64,000 nt of DNA from Protonemura montana (GCA_947568835.1 OX387603.1:13230651-13294650), one strand, 5' to 3'. Numbered from the stretch's first letter, positions 51,714 to 64,000 are shown. A program made the numbers and translations. Notes: generated by a model from the sequence alone, not told the origin.

Positions 51714-53700
51714 GCCTCGCGTTTGCTGCGATATGATGTTACAGTGAAAATAGGAAACTCAAAAAGGGTATGCAGAATTCCTCATAACTTATACAAATCC
51801 CCCACTTGCAAAATAAAAACCCTTCGGGCTAGCTTCGCATTATTCTTTAGCTATGTAATAAAAGCCAATGTAAAACGATCGAAATATGTATTTTTTAAAT
51901 TGTCGCCCCAGGATTGTAATTTGGAGCAGATTCAGAAAATCCATGTTGAACTACTTTTCCAAGACTCGTACAGTGAGATTCAAAAATGCGATCGTTATAA
52001 CGGTTTTATATTTAAAAAAAAAATCGGTTGCAGTGGTTGCAGTTTACTTGTTGAGTTGTTACTCATGCTCTCGAGAAACCGATCCCAGCTCTGGAATGAC
52101 ATATTTTTATGGAAATTAATGCATCACAAATAGCTTACACATTCCGCAGTTCGAAGCTAAAACCACGTCATAGGTTTCCCATCCCACGTACTATTTAAAT
52201 AATCTGCAGTTTGATTTCATTTATTCAGCTAATTTGCCTTTATACATGACTAGCTACTCTACCATAAAGGCAGTGTGTACAATGGGCAAACTACATGCAG
52301 CTTATTTGCATTTGTGCGAACGTCTATAGTAAACAACCACAATAGCTATAGGCTATAGTAATTGGCAAACATCAATTTTGTGCGACAACCGCTGACCACC
52401 ACAGAGTTCTACTAATTCTCTGAAAGCAAATGCATTGATTCATATAGCGATCGATCATTATAAAACTATATACATGCAGAATACCTGCTAGAATTAAATA
52501 AAAATAGTCATGCATAAACATTGCACCAAATGAGCTTTGTAATTTTAATGTAAAACAAAATGATTACAGTTAATTTTAGAGCGCATGGTTAAAACTTAAG
52601 TTTTTCAACAAATGCGGTAACACAATACACAGGAATGTTTTACCACAATGTTCTCCGTTTTGAATTGACCGTCTGACAACATTTCAATGTACTTTTACAC
52701 GCTGGCAAATGTTCGAAGTATATCTAGGTACTTACTCTGTGCAAATTAGGTGGAAGCATTATATTCGCTCAGCTCGAAGAGTGGTTTTTTTTTCATGGGG
52801 ACGCTTGATATTGCAGAAAAGGGTAAAGTAGAATTTTATTTCCCTATGATGAGAGAAGCTGCTTTGATGTCGACGTCAATTTTCAGCCACGAGGTAAAAA
52901 ATAGAAAGGGTGAAATATATGCAGAATGTGATTCGAAGAAAATTTCTATTTGGATGTAAAGTTTCACTTTGCTGCATCGAAACAAGAATGAAGTTTTTTT
53001 TCGAGCCTTGGAACTTTGAAGCCATTTGGATGTGCCATACCTCACTAGGCCAGGCACAAAATGAAGTGTGGATTCTTGGAAAAATATGAAAAAGTATCCT
53101 TTATGATGGTATCGTACATTTTGGTATAATTTACTTCCGTATTAAACGGTATTACCGTACTACCAGTTCTATCATGACGATAATATGTAACTGTCTTCGT
53201 GAAGTATGGCCCGCAAAATTACTTTTCCGAAAAAACAGAGGATGCTATTCAAGGTTGTTTCGAGTGTTAAGACATTTAATTTCGTTATTTCTCGCATATT
53301 TCTCTCATTTGCGACTGGTTTACTATCAATTAATCTTTATTTATGCTAAATTACTTGTTGATTTACATGTATCGATATTTAAAGTTGGAATTATTTAACT
53401 GTAGAGATTTGTTATATGAGACGGCGGCAAGCGCCATCAAGTGGCACCTACCGTTACCGTTATTGTCAGCTCGATTTCTCATTAGAAAGTTGTACACTAA
53501 CGGTTACCTATTCCTATAAACTTACCGGTAATACATTTTTCTATGTTAAACTTAAGTGTACATGCCTTTCTATAGGCATTTTCTTAATCTACACGAGGGA
53601 TACTATTGGGCGACTCATTCCCTACGACCTCTGCAACACTTTGTCGTAAATCGACACGGTTCAACAATGACACAGGTTGTTTAAGAGCACCTGGAAAAAT
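51714..53700. other. Intergenic, no gene seen
   Basis: Open frames up to 136 codons (51723-52133) lack any recognised domain or splice context. Confidence 0.45.
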
Positions 53701-53714
53701 GTGAAGTGCATCCT

Positions 53715-54042
53715 TCATCGCCTGTGACGAGTATTAGGAGAGATATTGTGGATGCATGGGCCTCCAGCCTCATCTGCATGATTACGAACTCCAAAACGTG
53801 AACGACCAAATTCTGACGGGAACGGCTGTCGATTTCCCTTACCATAATCATTGCCAAAGCTACTCACAGTTGTGGTCTCCCAGGTCGGAAAATAGTAGAC
53901 CCGTCCTCGAGAAAGCTTTGTGAGCTCTCGTCGAAGTTCCACCCGCTTTTCACGGGAAAAAGGACGATTTTCAGCTCGGCACGACACGGAAATTGAAATA
54001 GAGTTTTCCAAGACGCGACGTTGACTCTCGATTGAGAGAAAT
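53715..54042 (-). CDS. Open frame of unknown status, possible exon
   Basis: A minus-strand frame of about 108 codons ends in a stop after NISPNTRHRR. It is less AT-rich than its surroundings and rich in Arg, Ser, Phe and Gly (GRVYYFPTWETTTVSSFGND, FPSEFGRSRFGVRNH). It has no ATG near its start, but an acceptor-like GATGAAG precedes it. No family recognised. It could be a terminal exon, a relic or chance. Confidence 0.2.
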
Positions 54043-54049
54043 CGAATAT

Positions 54050-56315
54050 TTCTTCATCGCTTCTTGGCTTCTACTTCCGTGATCGATTTTATGCGAACAT
54101 TTCCTCTATACGAATTGGTATCATAACATTAAGGTCACAGGAATAGTGAAATGTAATTTATAACGTTTAAGTATTTTGCGTTGGGCAAATAAAATTAATT
54201 CTTTGAAGTTTTTGAGTGCATCAACCAACATTTCAGTGCATACGACATTCGATGTCACATGGAAAATAATGGCATCGCTATAAAAGAAATACTAATAAAA
54301 GCACAAAGAAATAAGCTTATTTTTCAGCAATGAAATCTATCAAAGGCAATTTAGAGAGAGATTTCAATTCGTGGAAAATTTACATTGCACACTAAAAGGG
54401 TAACACAACTGGTAACACTTTCTTGACTTTTATATTCTGCGCTGCTAGAATATATTCAAATTATGCTGAATAAATTACTCCTGCTTGGTACGCGTCAATA
54501 AATGAACTGGGAAATATTGTATTACCATATAGTGTTAGTTTCCTCTCGGGATTTCCTCCCCAATTTGCGCGCACGGAGTGAAATGAAAGACTTTGCAATT
54601 TCTTTTTGCGATTCAAAGGAGATTTTAAAGAACAAAAATGATCTACATTAAGATTTTTTTTTCCTCCCCGCATTTGAATATAAGCTCGCCTCTTTGCCTA
54701 ATAAATGCGAACACATACTACCCATATGCAGCAAACGAAAGAGCTTGCTGCATGCATCCAGCCTTTGTCATTTTGTTTTATAATCACATTTTGTACATCG
54801 CGCACGGCCAATTATGTTCAACAACTGGCTGACAATGGATTTTCGCTGTCTCGCTTGTTAGATGCACCCGAAGAGTCTCTTTCATCATAGATATAATCAA
54901 TGTGAAGTAATTAGTTTGAAGAGAGGTAGGAAAAAGAAAAACGGGAAAAACATGGCGCTATGTGGGGAAAAACTTTATATAAAGCAAGCGATAATCTTAT
55001 TAGATTCGAGCTTCGTGTAATTTCAAGTGGGCGAATAAACGAACAGCCACGATTTACTTTGATTGGAAGGAAAGAGCGGAAACCGAACGATTCTATAGGA
55101 GGAATTATTAGTCTCGACTCTCTCGAGCGAATAAGGGCTAGATTATTATTTTTTTGATTCGCGAAATTGAATCAAGTGAAGCAAAAACCAACGTCTAATA
55201 ATAAAATATTTAATCAAGATCTCTCCGATTGAAGAAAGTCTCTCCGAAGCGTTATAGAAATTATATGCGAGGGACCGAAAACGAGAAAAGGAACTGTACG
55301 GTGCAACTCTTGTAAGTTATTATTTGGAATCGAAGATATTTGAAATACGAGTAATTGAAATGTTGAAGTGAAATTGTATGTTTAATACATAAAGGGGCGC
55401 ACATGAAAAGCGCAAGTCTGAGAAGGAGGAACTTTAATCAATGTGCAATTTGTGAATTAATCCTGAATAATTGCTCAATTGAGCGTCCACGGATGTTATC
55501 TTATTTTCAAAAGCACACAGCCACTGTTTTACATCGTCTTCCGCCGCTCGCGTCATCAATTAAAAGCGTTAAACTGGTTACACGTAAAGTGTGCTTATCG
55601 TGCAATAGAGCTTTGGACGTATGAAACGGGGACAAAGTACTTGAATCGCTTTTCTCGCGATCGCTTTTCTCAGTTCTTCCCGCGCTGCACGTTCAGCGAA
55701 CCGTGAAACAGGGCAGGTTTTTCGTTCCAGTCTTGACGCTTTGAACTCGAACTCTAAATCTCTGTTCTATCGTGTGTAGATTCTAGTCTCGAAATTAAAT
55801 TATGCAGTTCAGACGGTAGACTTCAAGTCGATATATGTCAGGTTGCACTCCTCGATGCAAGGTGATCGTGAATTTGAAAAATTACAGTTCGAAAAGCGCT
55901 TTGAATAGCAATTCGACGGTTGGTGAATAACGATCGCTGGTTTAACGGTTACCATCAAACAAAGTACAGTCGTATTTAGTGGTAGCAAAATGCAATTACA
56001 GTTTTAATTTCCTTCGTGTTCGGTCGTGCAAAAGTAACCGACCTCGACCTCGACCGCGTAATTGCAGCTGGAAACCACGAGAGTTCAAATACGCTGTGGA
56101 AATCGGGCAATAAAATAATTGTAGTTAGTACAGAATAGAATGCAAAAAAAATGGTGCGTGCTATTTTTTAGGTTAATTTTATTTAAGGTTTTCTGTGAAA
56201 ATAATGTTTAAAGACTCGTCTGTGCTGGTAATTATTCGAGTCAACCCAATCCCAATCCAATCGGGAACCCTAGCCGGGATATAGGTCATTTATTTACGCG
56301 TTTGTCCTCCTCCCT
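54050..56315. other. Intergenic, no gene seen
   Basis: AT-rich with many short frames. No repeat or gene was recognised. Confidence 0.45.
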
Positions 56316-56321
56316 CCAGTA

Positions 56322-56440
56322 TATCTGGTCTCACCAAAATCCTTACTCCTAGTTAAAATTTTAGTTGAAACAATATCCATGACGACAACCAATCACATGC
56401 ACTGAAAGACAGCTTTTTCTGTGAGTTAGAGTCGTAACTC
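56322..56440 (-). mobile_element. Partial Harbinger-like MITE
   Basis: TCTCACCAAAATCCTTACTC, AGTTGAAACAATATCCATGA and CCAATCACATGCACTG follow the antisense of the complete element at 57770-57917. The left end is degraded. Confidence 0.5.
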
Positions 56441-56650
56441 AGCGTGAAAGACTTTGGTAAGACTGGACAAAACAAAAATGTTCAGTTAAATCAGCAACCG
56501 GAAGTTAATATAAAAATAGCTGTATCTGATTGACTGTGAACAGGAAGATGAGTCAGTTATCTTTTTAACGGGTCGACTGGGTGGTCACAATCTCTAGCTC
56601 TAATCATGAGATACCTGCATAAAAAAATTGTTAGCGTTTGTGTAAACACA

Positions 56651-56746
56651 CTGTTCTGTTCTGTTCTGCTCTGTTCTGTTCTGTTCTGTTCTGCTCTGTT
56701 CTGTTCTGTTCTGCTCTGTTCTGTTCTGTTCTGCTCTGTACTGTTC
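56651..56746. repeat. (TTCTG)n microsatellite with TTCTGC variants
   Basis: About 19 units of a five-base repeat. Long frames on both strands here are repeat artefacts (for example EQNRTEQNRTEQ). Confidence 0.95.
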
Positions 56747-57326
56747 TCTGAAAATAAGGCAACAGAAAATGAAATAGAATCGATTTGAAAGTTGAAACAA
56801 TACATCAACGCTACAGACAGTTCAATCGTGCCTAGCTAAACAAAAGAGAAACAAAACAGGCATGATCAAAAATTTGTTTTCATTTTTCCAACTGATGTAA
56901 CATTCTAGAATTTAGATGATGTAAACTTTTTGGGGGAAATGAAATTGGAAAATGCAAACGGAGGTAATCAATGGAAACCGTCTCAGCCGCGTCGCGTACG
57001 TCCGTTTTAAAACAGTGCATATTGTGAAACAGAATTGGTACTTTTGCTCCCCATCCAAACAATCTGCATCATTGAAATGTTCCGTACATTTGGGGCACTA
57101 TGTGCGGTTCAATAATTGATTAAAATTCCGTGAACATGCATTCGTGAAAGCACTTTCCGGTGGCGCACAATTGCCACCTGTCCGCGTGATCATCGGCACT
57201 GGCTGGTAGCTCGTATTCGATGGTAGTCACATATCTATATTCGTTGGATTACGGCTCCCTGTTCCGCTTTCAAAATATCACACTCTGAATTTGTTCCGCT
57301 TTATATTAAAGTGAGCACATATTAAC

Positions 57327-57631
57327 AAAAACTATTTGAAATGGGTTTTGAATGCTAAGTAAAGGACAAATAAAATTTCCCAACGTTTCGTAACATGCAC
57401 TACCTACTTCTTCAAGGGTTGTAATAATTTATTGAAATAAATAATTATTTGTAAATAAATAAATAAATAAATAAGGACTGCTCTAACCCTCGAAGAAGTA
57501 GCTAGTACATGTTACGAAACGTCGGGAAATTTTAGTTGTCCTTTACTTAGCATTCAAAACCCATTTTAAAATAGTTTTTCTTAAAACTAGTGCTGAGGAT
57601 AAATCAAGTAGACATGAGTCTAAAAACCATC
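57327..57631. mobile_element. Foldback element, near-complete copy with ~95-bp arms
   Basis: The left arm (57327-57420) and right arm (57485-57580) are about 90% complementary, around an AT-rich centre with (AAAT)n. Each arm carries AATGCTAAGTAAAGGACAA, TTTCCC(A/G)ACGTTTCGTAACATG and a CTTCTTC(A/G)AGGGTT segment. A one-sided extension to 57631 (GATAAATCAAGTAGACATGA) recurs at 62.9 kb. Confidence 0.75.
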
Positions 57632-57769
57632 ATGAGCACATAATCTTTGCTGCGATAAAAGTTTCTTTGGCAAAACGTTTGAAGATAATGATTTGTCTTA
57701 CGTGATTTGTCTTTGTCGTACTATGATTTGTCTGACGAGGCGTCGTTTTTTGTAAATTAATCAGACTTA

Positions 57770-57917
57770 GGCCGGGTTTTACCAAAATTTTGAGCTATAA
57801 ATTGGACCTCTAGCTCATAGAAACATCTGAACTGCACTGCATGTGATTGGAAGTTGTCATGGCAATAGTTTCAACTAACACTTCAACTAGGAGGCGAGAT
57901 TTTGGTAAACCAGGACC
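57770..57917. mobile_element. Harbinger-like MITE (148 bp)
   Basis: Ends GGCCGGGTTTTACCAAAAT and, reversed, GGTCCTGGTTTACCAAAAT, flanked by TTA on each side (57767-57769 and 57918-57920). A 3-bp TTA duplication with G-rich ends is typical of PIF/Harbinger. No coding capacity. Confidence 0.7.
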
Positions 57918-58130
57918 TTAATGGTTAACAACCAGTGAGTTTTATTGTCCATGCTGGAATCTTTTGCAACTGGTCATAACGGAAATGTCTGTGAAGAAAA
58001 AGGCAACATTACGACCTCTGCTTGTCGTATAATAAATCTGTTCGGTTATATATTGTAGTCTTTGTATTGAAAGTTGTAAATGTTAACATTCCTGTTATCT
58101 ATACTGCCATCTAAAATATACTGTTAACCT

Positions 58131-58344
58131 TGTAACGTTCCCGCCACTTTGTGCGGTTAGTAACCTGTCCCTCCACCAGGGCAGGTAGGTAGGGACAGAG
58201 ACGATCCGAAAGGGCTGCGACCCCAAGGAGAGGCAGTCCTCCGAATATATCACCGGTCCGCCGGATGAACATCTCTTTGAATAAATCATTGTTTTCATCC
58301 TATCTCTTGGCTTCGTTCTTTATTGTGATAAGAGAAACCTTACA
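58131..58344. mobile_element. Solo LTR fossil, probably Ty3/Gypsy-like (214 bp)
   Basis: Starts TGTAACG and ends CTTACA, the usual TG...CA borders, with ACCT directly repeated on both sides (58127-58130 and 58345-58348). An AATAAA lies in its 3' third. No internal region or second LTR is present nearby, so it is probably what remains after recombination between two LTRs. Family and age are uncertain; the intact 4-bp repeat suggests it is not very old. Confidence 0.6.
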
Positions 58345-58584
58345 ACCTAGGCTTGACAACTACCAAAACCTATACATTTACTATGTAATTGCCCTAGATT
58401 TGAAATAAAATTAAAATAAAATAAAAAATAAATAAACTCACAGATAAAACTGTGCGTATTAAAGCTTAATTTCGAGTCTAAAGTCTAAAAGTTCGAAGTC
58501 TAAATTATATAACTACGTAATGGTAACAAAAAAATCGAAGTAACTTTACTGGATTTTAGACTCATGCCTACTTTATCTAATCTT

Positions 58585-58720
58585 AGCACTAGTTTGTATA
58601 AACACTATTTAAACTGGGTTTTGAATGCTAAGTGAAGAACAACTAAATTTCCCAACGTTTCGTTACATATACCTGTTACTTTATCAAGAGTTAGAGCAGT
58701 CCTGACAATTTTCCGATAAA
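58585..58720 (+). repeat. Foldback-family repeat, single-arm copy
   Basis: GGGTTTTGAATGCTAAGTGA, TTTCCCAACGTTTCGTTAC and TACTTTATCAAGAGTTAGAG match one arm of the 57.3 kb element. Upstream, CCTACTTTATCTAATCTTAG resembles its extension. Confidence 0.65.
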
Positions 58721-58729
58721 AGAATCACA

Positions 58730-60380
58730 AAAAAATTAAAACAGTTACTTAGTTCAAGCATCTTAAATGCATCCAACTAAAATAATTAAGGTCTATAACT
58801 CAAAAACTACCCCGAAGAAATTAACGTTTTTTTTTTACAAACTATAAAATCATTTGTCTAGTCAAATTATTATCTAGTCAAAATTTAATTTTTCATTGTT
58901 CCTTCACGTAAAACATCACCCTCTATTTGTAGCTGAAAGTAATAGATTTACCTGATTGGCTGTGACCATGAAGAGGCCACTTTAACTGGCAGTTAACTAT
59001 TTAACAGGACACTGCAAATCAAGGAAAAATAATCATTTCGATGATAGCACAACGTGAAATATCTCACGGCCAATACCGTAAGTGCAGTCTATCAAACGAG
59101 AAAATTAAAGACAAGAAGATGCGATTTTCCCTTTAAGGAAATACAAGACTACGAGTCGGTCAACGCATAAATCTTATAAAGCCCCTTCTTCCTTGTGTTC
59201 TTGGTAAATCTCCAAAAAAGCAATGTCTTGTTTGGCGGCACGCCATTGCAAAGCGCTGCGCCTTTCGTCCAATAAACAACAACCGCAAACAGAGAGAAAA
59301 TATTTCCGATTCCATGATCTACTCGAGTTTCTTTAAATTCGTCCCCGCGATTTCAGGATTCCAGTCAGAAAGAACGCGCTTTGTGAGACTACAGACCGAT
59401 TCACCTAGGTCTGACAGTTGCACACAAACACTATTGGGTTTGCAGGTTTGGTCAGAGACCCAACGCTAATGTTAAACGTGCTGCTGTGCGAAAGAGTTGT
59501 CGACAGTAGGAACAACCCGATGGCGCGTGCGGCCGTCATTTTTAACTCACATGTACAATTATATACGAATCAAAATATCGCCAGGTTTAGTACCAATCGT
59601 TAAGTTTAACATCAATGAAGAGAACAAGGAGCAGTGACGCCACCTTGTAGCAGTTTCCATTTCCGTCCGTAGGATTTTTCAACGGTCGGTATTATTTAAC
59701 GTTGGCGCTGGGACTCAGAGTCAACCTATAAACCCAATGCTAAAACTTTCTAGCCCCTTGAAAAATTCGTGTTCAACATTAGGCAGTTCATCACGATGTA
59801 ATACGATGTTCATCACGAGGGTTCTATCGTGACAACTTTACATAGGTCTCTGCTGACAAGAGAATGAATAGAATCCAGACAGAGGGTCATGTCCTAGCGC
59901 AAGCAAAGTTTCTAAAAAACTACCGTCTAATTTTACTCCTCTCAAAGAAGGTATTCGATGTCTGTCCTCCCTCGTCGAAGAGTTATCTGCTGGAGCTACG
60001 TGGATCACATTGATCAGAGAATGTTGCTGATGGTCGAAAAAACGGGCATCGGGTGGTGGTAACTGGTAACGTTCATTTCAAAATTCCGCTGAGAAATACG
60101 CTGAAATTCCCCTCAGAATTCAAGGCGAATAAAAAATTGTGAAAAAGTGATGGTCAAGCATTTTGAGAAAGTGTTTTTTTTTTTCTTGGGGTTGAAATTC
60201 TGACGATTTATATACTTCTCTGATTTGAAGGCTTAAAAAAACTTCGAAATCAACAGAAACAGCTATATCGGGCTAGGTTAGCGATTTTATACATTTGGTG
60301 GCGTGCGTGTGGGGTTAAAGCTGCGCTGGGCGAAATAAATGCACAGCTCAACATTTTGGCAGGAAATAGGTTCAAGAACA
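58730..60380. other. Intergenic, no gene seen
   Basis: No coding exon or repeat boundary was recognised. TTACCTGATTGGCTGTGACC near 58950 is MITE-like text without clear ends. Confidence 0.4.
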
Positions 60381-60384
60381 TTGT

Positions 60385-60680
60385 CAAACATTTTTGGTCA
60401 GCAATGTTTGAAAGGTTATTAGTGTTCCTAATTATAAAATAATCTGCCCATTGCAGGCGTTTGCAAGTTAACACAAAATTCACAGCATTACACGCATCCA
60501 ACGTCAAATTGGAGTTACTCGAGATTGAATGGTTGTTGTGACGTGGTATAGCGTCACTAGAATCAGAGTGACTGTTAGTATTCACAGCCTTGTGGTTCCT
60601 TGGAGATCCGTGGGGACCTGGGTTCGAGTCCCAGGCTGATCACCAATTTGTGAGAGATTACTAATGTTCAGCTAATTAAT
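60385..60680 (+). repeat. tRNA-derived SINE, tail and head fragments in tandem
   Basis: 60410-60475 matches the SINE tail (AGTGTTCCTAATTATAAAAT, then TTGCAGGCGTTTGCAAG). 60600-60665 has the head: CTGGGTTCGAGTCCCAGG (B-box), then CACCAATTTGTGAGAG and TACTAATGTTC. They are two separate or rearranged insertions of the same family. Confidence 0.6.
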
Positions 60681-62825
60681 TAAAATAAACGAATTAATAA
60701 ATTATTAATTTTTTAATTATTAATTCAATTTTCAATTAATTAACTAATCTAATTAACGAAATAATGAAATAAATTATAATTAAACAAGAACGACATGCAT
60801 AGAATGGCAACGAAGAAAGCTGGACGTAGATACATTGTATATAACCTTAAATATATAATATATTAATATAATACACGCATATGTGCTGTTGATGAAGTAG
60901 TTGACGTTGAAGTAGATATAAATAATTGTGAGAAAATTGACACATTTTTGTTCTCTATTATATTTTTGTATTGCCTTTTGCGTAGCTTTGCTACAAATTG
61001 TGTAGCACCTTAAAACAACCCAAACAACCAAAAAAAAAAAAATATATATATATAGTAAAGAAAACAATAAAAAACTGACACACATTTATAAAACTAACGA
61101 CATGGTATACCCGACTAGATTTCTGACCTCGTTTCTGAGCAAACACCCAACAACTGACCACCAATCATAACGTGACCGTGATTGTAAGCTGCAGAGTATA
61201 GAATTCGACAGTTGGTACCATATCTATATGTATGGCCTGCGCCTGTCTACATCACTGCACTTGTGACGGCATGATATTAGGAAATGTATTTGCATACCAT
61301 TACAGACAGTATGACAGCCGAATGTTGTATCTTTGCAATTTGCTATGCTAAACGCTGTCAGGCTCTCTCAAAATAAACAAAACATTTCAGACAACGCATA
61401 CACAATTACTATTATTGGGAGCCCTTCCCAAACTCTCATCTCTCTCTTCTTTTTTAGAACATCACAGAGTCGTCTCACTACCCAACAGATAAATTTCATC
61501 TCACAAAGAATGTCCCGTTTTCATGTGCAGAAAATGTCAGTTGACAAGAACGTTTCCCATCTAGCTTTTCCGGTCAAGCAATCCGGAAAACTCATTCGTT
61601 CATTCAACTGTAAACTGTTTTGTGTCCACTCTATCTATGTTTGATGAGCATACCTAACACTGTCTGTCAAAGAAATTCGGAACTGTCAGCGGCCAGTCAG
61701 CTGAACGCCTCAAGGGAAACGGGCTCTGGCGAGTACACTATTGTACGGGTAGAGTGATGGTAGTAACATTGTGCGTCATTATGTGCAGCATTAATGCTGC
61801 TCTGTCCACAGAGGTATGGTTCTAAACAACCGCGAATGTGTCATGCGGTTTGTTACCTAGTGCTTGGGCAGCGTGGATGGTTACCCACAATCTAGTTTGT
61901 TGGGAAATTAGTTAGTCTGTAGCGACTCAGTAGAGAACGAGAGCCAACGATCGTTCGCTTTGATTCTGTCTTGCATTGTAGAGCTAGATACTTTAAACAC
62001 AAAGTTAAATTTCATTCAACATAGATGTAGTTACATTTTGTAGACTACAGAAAAGAAATGAAACAGTGCAGAGACATGGGATTTGGCGAATTTTTACTTT
62101 TTCTATCCATGACCCAAGAGAGTTTAAGATGGAAAAATATAACCAAGCTCAGACTTTACACAAATTTGACATAATGCTGAATTAATATTTGATCAGCAAT
62201 TGTCCACTGGTGAATACCTTCGTGGAAATTAAGTTGTGCAAAGTTTGCCGTTTGCGATAGTACGTGTGAGCGAATTCCATGGTTGGATTCAAATTGAAAT
62301 ATCGTGTTTGGAAATGTGCTCTAAAAGTGTCAACGGTATACCTATGCATTCTGGTACGTTCTCTGGTCACGCCATGCCGTCATTAATAACTGTTGTTATT
62401 ACGGCTGTTTGTTCGTTAAGAAGAGAATAATTTTACATTATCCTGGTTATTGTCCTGGTTTCAAGAACTTAACGGGTGCCTGTTTTGTTTCCGACAATTC
62501 CAGCTTGCAGCATAATTTAAATATTTATGCAAGGAATTCTACTCGCTCGTAATTGATGTTTTGTTTCGAAGAATGAGTCTTTATTATTTCAATTAAATTT
62601 TCTTGCGCTCCAAAAAAACTTTGCGAAGTAGCTTTAAATATGAATTTAGACATTTTTTTAATCTCGTCGTATTTTTAGAACGTAGCAAATAAATATAGCT
62701 TACACAAGATATTTGGATGAGCGTAGCAAGCGACATGGAAAATTAAATTAAAACCCGGAAAAAACTGCATATGCTTTTAGAGTAATCTAATAGTTTAGTA
62801 ATTTAGTAATTTAATTAGTAGGAAA
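60681..62825. other. Intergenic, no gene seen
   Basis: Very AT-rich at first (TTAATTAATT-rich, with an (AT)n run near 61042), then short frames without domains. Confidence 0.45.
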
Positions 62826-62829
62826 TTTA

Positions 62830-62940
62830 GAAGCCCTTAACTTAGCATTCAAAACCCAGTTCTAATAGTTTTTCTAAAAACTTGTGCTAAGGATAAATCA
62901 AGTAGACATGAGTCTAAAAACCATCATGCTTTTAGAGTGT
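62830..62940 (-). repeat. Foldback-family repeat, outer-arm fragment
   Basis: ACTTAGCATTCAAAACCCAG, then GTGCTAAGGATAAATCAAGT and GACATGAGTCTAAAAACCAT match the right side of the 57.3 kb element closely. Confidence 0.65.
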
Positions 62941-63834
62941 TTGTTCGCTTTTTACCTGCCAGCGGTTGGGCCGATTTGGATGCAATTTTCCGGGCACACA
63001 TTAAGTCTTTAAACTTAAATTGTCTAAGTTTTTGAAAAAAATCAGTTAGTACATTTTTTATCAAGATTTTTCGCAAATTTTCGAAATCAAAACTTTCGAC
63101 CAAAAAATCCTTTCTTGGCCGAACGGTTTAATCGAATTGGTTGAAATTTAAAGGACGCGTTCGAAATCCCTGAACTTAAGATTGCTACGGGGTTGAAATT
63201 CATCAGTATGATGTTATTTTTAACAAGGTTTATGGAAACTTTCATTTAAATTTTCATAAAAAAATCAGAAACCTTGTAAGGTTGAAATGGCCAGTTACAG
63301 ATTTTAATAGTTTTATTGTACACTTTTGATAGAGCCCTTGGTGAACCAAAAAAACTGAAAAAAGAATAGCGTTCGCCAAGCCATAGTTTTTCAAAAAATA
63401 CCTCAAAAATATCTAAGTTACTTAAAAACTGAGACGGTAAAACTGGAGTAACTGTATTGACAAATCTGGGGTCAATACTGACACATCTAGTCATCTAATG
63501 AATAGATTACCTCTTTAGTCATATAAACTAGGTTTCAAGGTCGTAGGCGAGGGTGAAATTATTAAGAGGTCCTGAAATACTGGGAGGTGGAAAATATTTT
63601 TTTGATTAGAATGTTGCTACCAGAAAAAGCAACAACAAGCGGGAACGAGGACAGTGTTTGTAAGTAGAAATGTGAGTAGGAATATGCCTTGAATGAGAAG
63701 AAAAGACGGGATCAAAAATCTGGAAATATCCTCGTATCTACAAAAAGATGGCGTGGATGCCGACCAAGCTGAAAATGATAACGATGTGTTTAAGCATAAA
63801 TCAACAAACCTACTCTAGGTCATAAATACCTTAT
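62941..63834. other. Intergenic, no gene seen
   Basis: AT-rich sequence without recognised features. Confidence 0.4.
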
Positions 63835-64000
63835 GGCCGGATCCACAAAGAAGAGTTTAAATTAACCTTGAAGTTTAACTAATCAGCCAATCACAGGCGG
63901 TGTTTTCTAGATTTTCACGGGTTGTTACCACGGTGATAAAAAATGTCCCCCCAAATGTGTTAGGGTTTAACACATTTAATGTGTTAGGTTTAAGCTCCGG
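63835..64000. mobile_element. Possible MITE cut by the right edge
   Basis: GGCCGGATCCACAAAGAAGA preceded by TTAT resembles the start of Harbinger-like MITEs, and the inside has AATCAGCCAATCACAGGCGG. The other end is outside the window. A TGTGTTAGG(G)TTTAA motif is repeated near the edge. Confidence 0.3.

Noticed and set aside
56557-56808. Open frames coding repeated EQNRT or CSVLF
   Set aside because: Translation of a (TTCTG)n microsatellite in several frames.
60590-60650. Possible tRNA gene (GGTTCGAGTCCC present)
   Set aside because: No acceptor or anticodon stem can be formed; the flanks match a SINE family.

Overview
The window is a stretch of animal nuclear DNA. Its genes are intron-rich with GT-AG splicing, the intergenic DNA is AT-rich, and it is heavily salted with transposon fossils. 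The gene content (DIS3, a KLHL1/4/5-type Kelch protein, a GPR119-like receptor, one SLC46-like exon), a 5S-rRNA-derived SINE and several hAT and pogo-like elements fit an invertebrate, most likely an arthropod. The sequence does not let me name a species. No bacterial-type operons, CRISPR arrays, functional rRNA genes or functional tRNA genes were seen.

Layout. (1) 0-8 kb: a minus-strand gene for a secreted glycine/proline-rich protein with a TATA box, running off the left edge; then intergenic DNA with a short hAT element at 3.4-4.2 kb. (2) 8.3-19.8 kb: the complete minus-strand DIS3 (RRP44) gene, 18 coding exons and 964 codons, with both PIN and RNB active-site residues kept. Its largest intron (3.36 kb) holds a complete six-exon gene on the opposite strand for an unrecognised coiled-coil protein. 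(3) 22.3-25.0 kb: a three-exon class A GPCR on the plus strand, whose first intron needs a GC-AG boundary. (4) 25.5 kb: a lone SLC46-like exon. (5) 26.5-37.2 kb: a transposon graveyard with three copies of a ~0.7 kb repeat, three 5S-derived SINEs (one with a 12-bp target duplication), a LINE tail, an 11-bp minisatellite of ~63 units, a pogo-like element with a relic PHD-finger transposase tail, and two perfect hairpins. (6) 38.6-47.3 kb: the minus-strand KLHL1/4/5-like gene, ten coding exons, with a second possible first exon upstream in matching phase. (7) 47.7-64 kb: no confident host gene; two hAT elements with exact 8-bp target duplications (one containing a LINE tail), a foldback repeat family, a Harbinger-like MITE, a solo LTR and a tRNA-derived SINE.

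The genes do not form a pathway. DIS3 is RNA-decay housekeeping, the Kelch protein is probably a CUL3 adaptor, and the GPCR is a membrane receptor. Exon boundaries were worked out by eye from splice consensus, reading phase and remembered human family sequences. For DIS3 and KLHL every junction keeps phase and the totals match the families, so these models are strong. No function is claimed for the nested gene.
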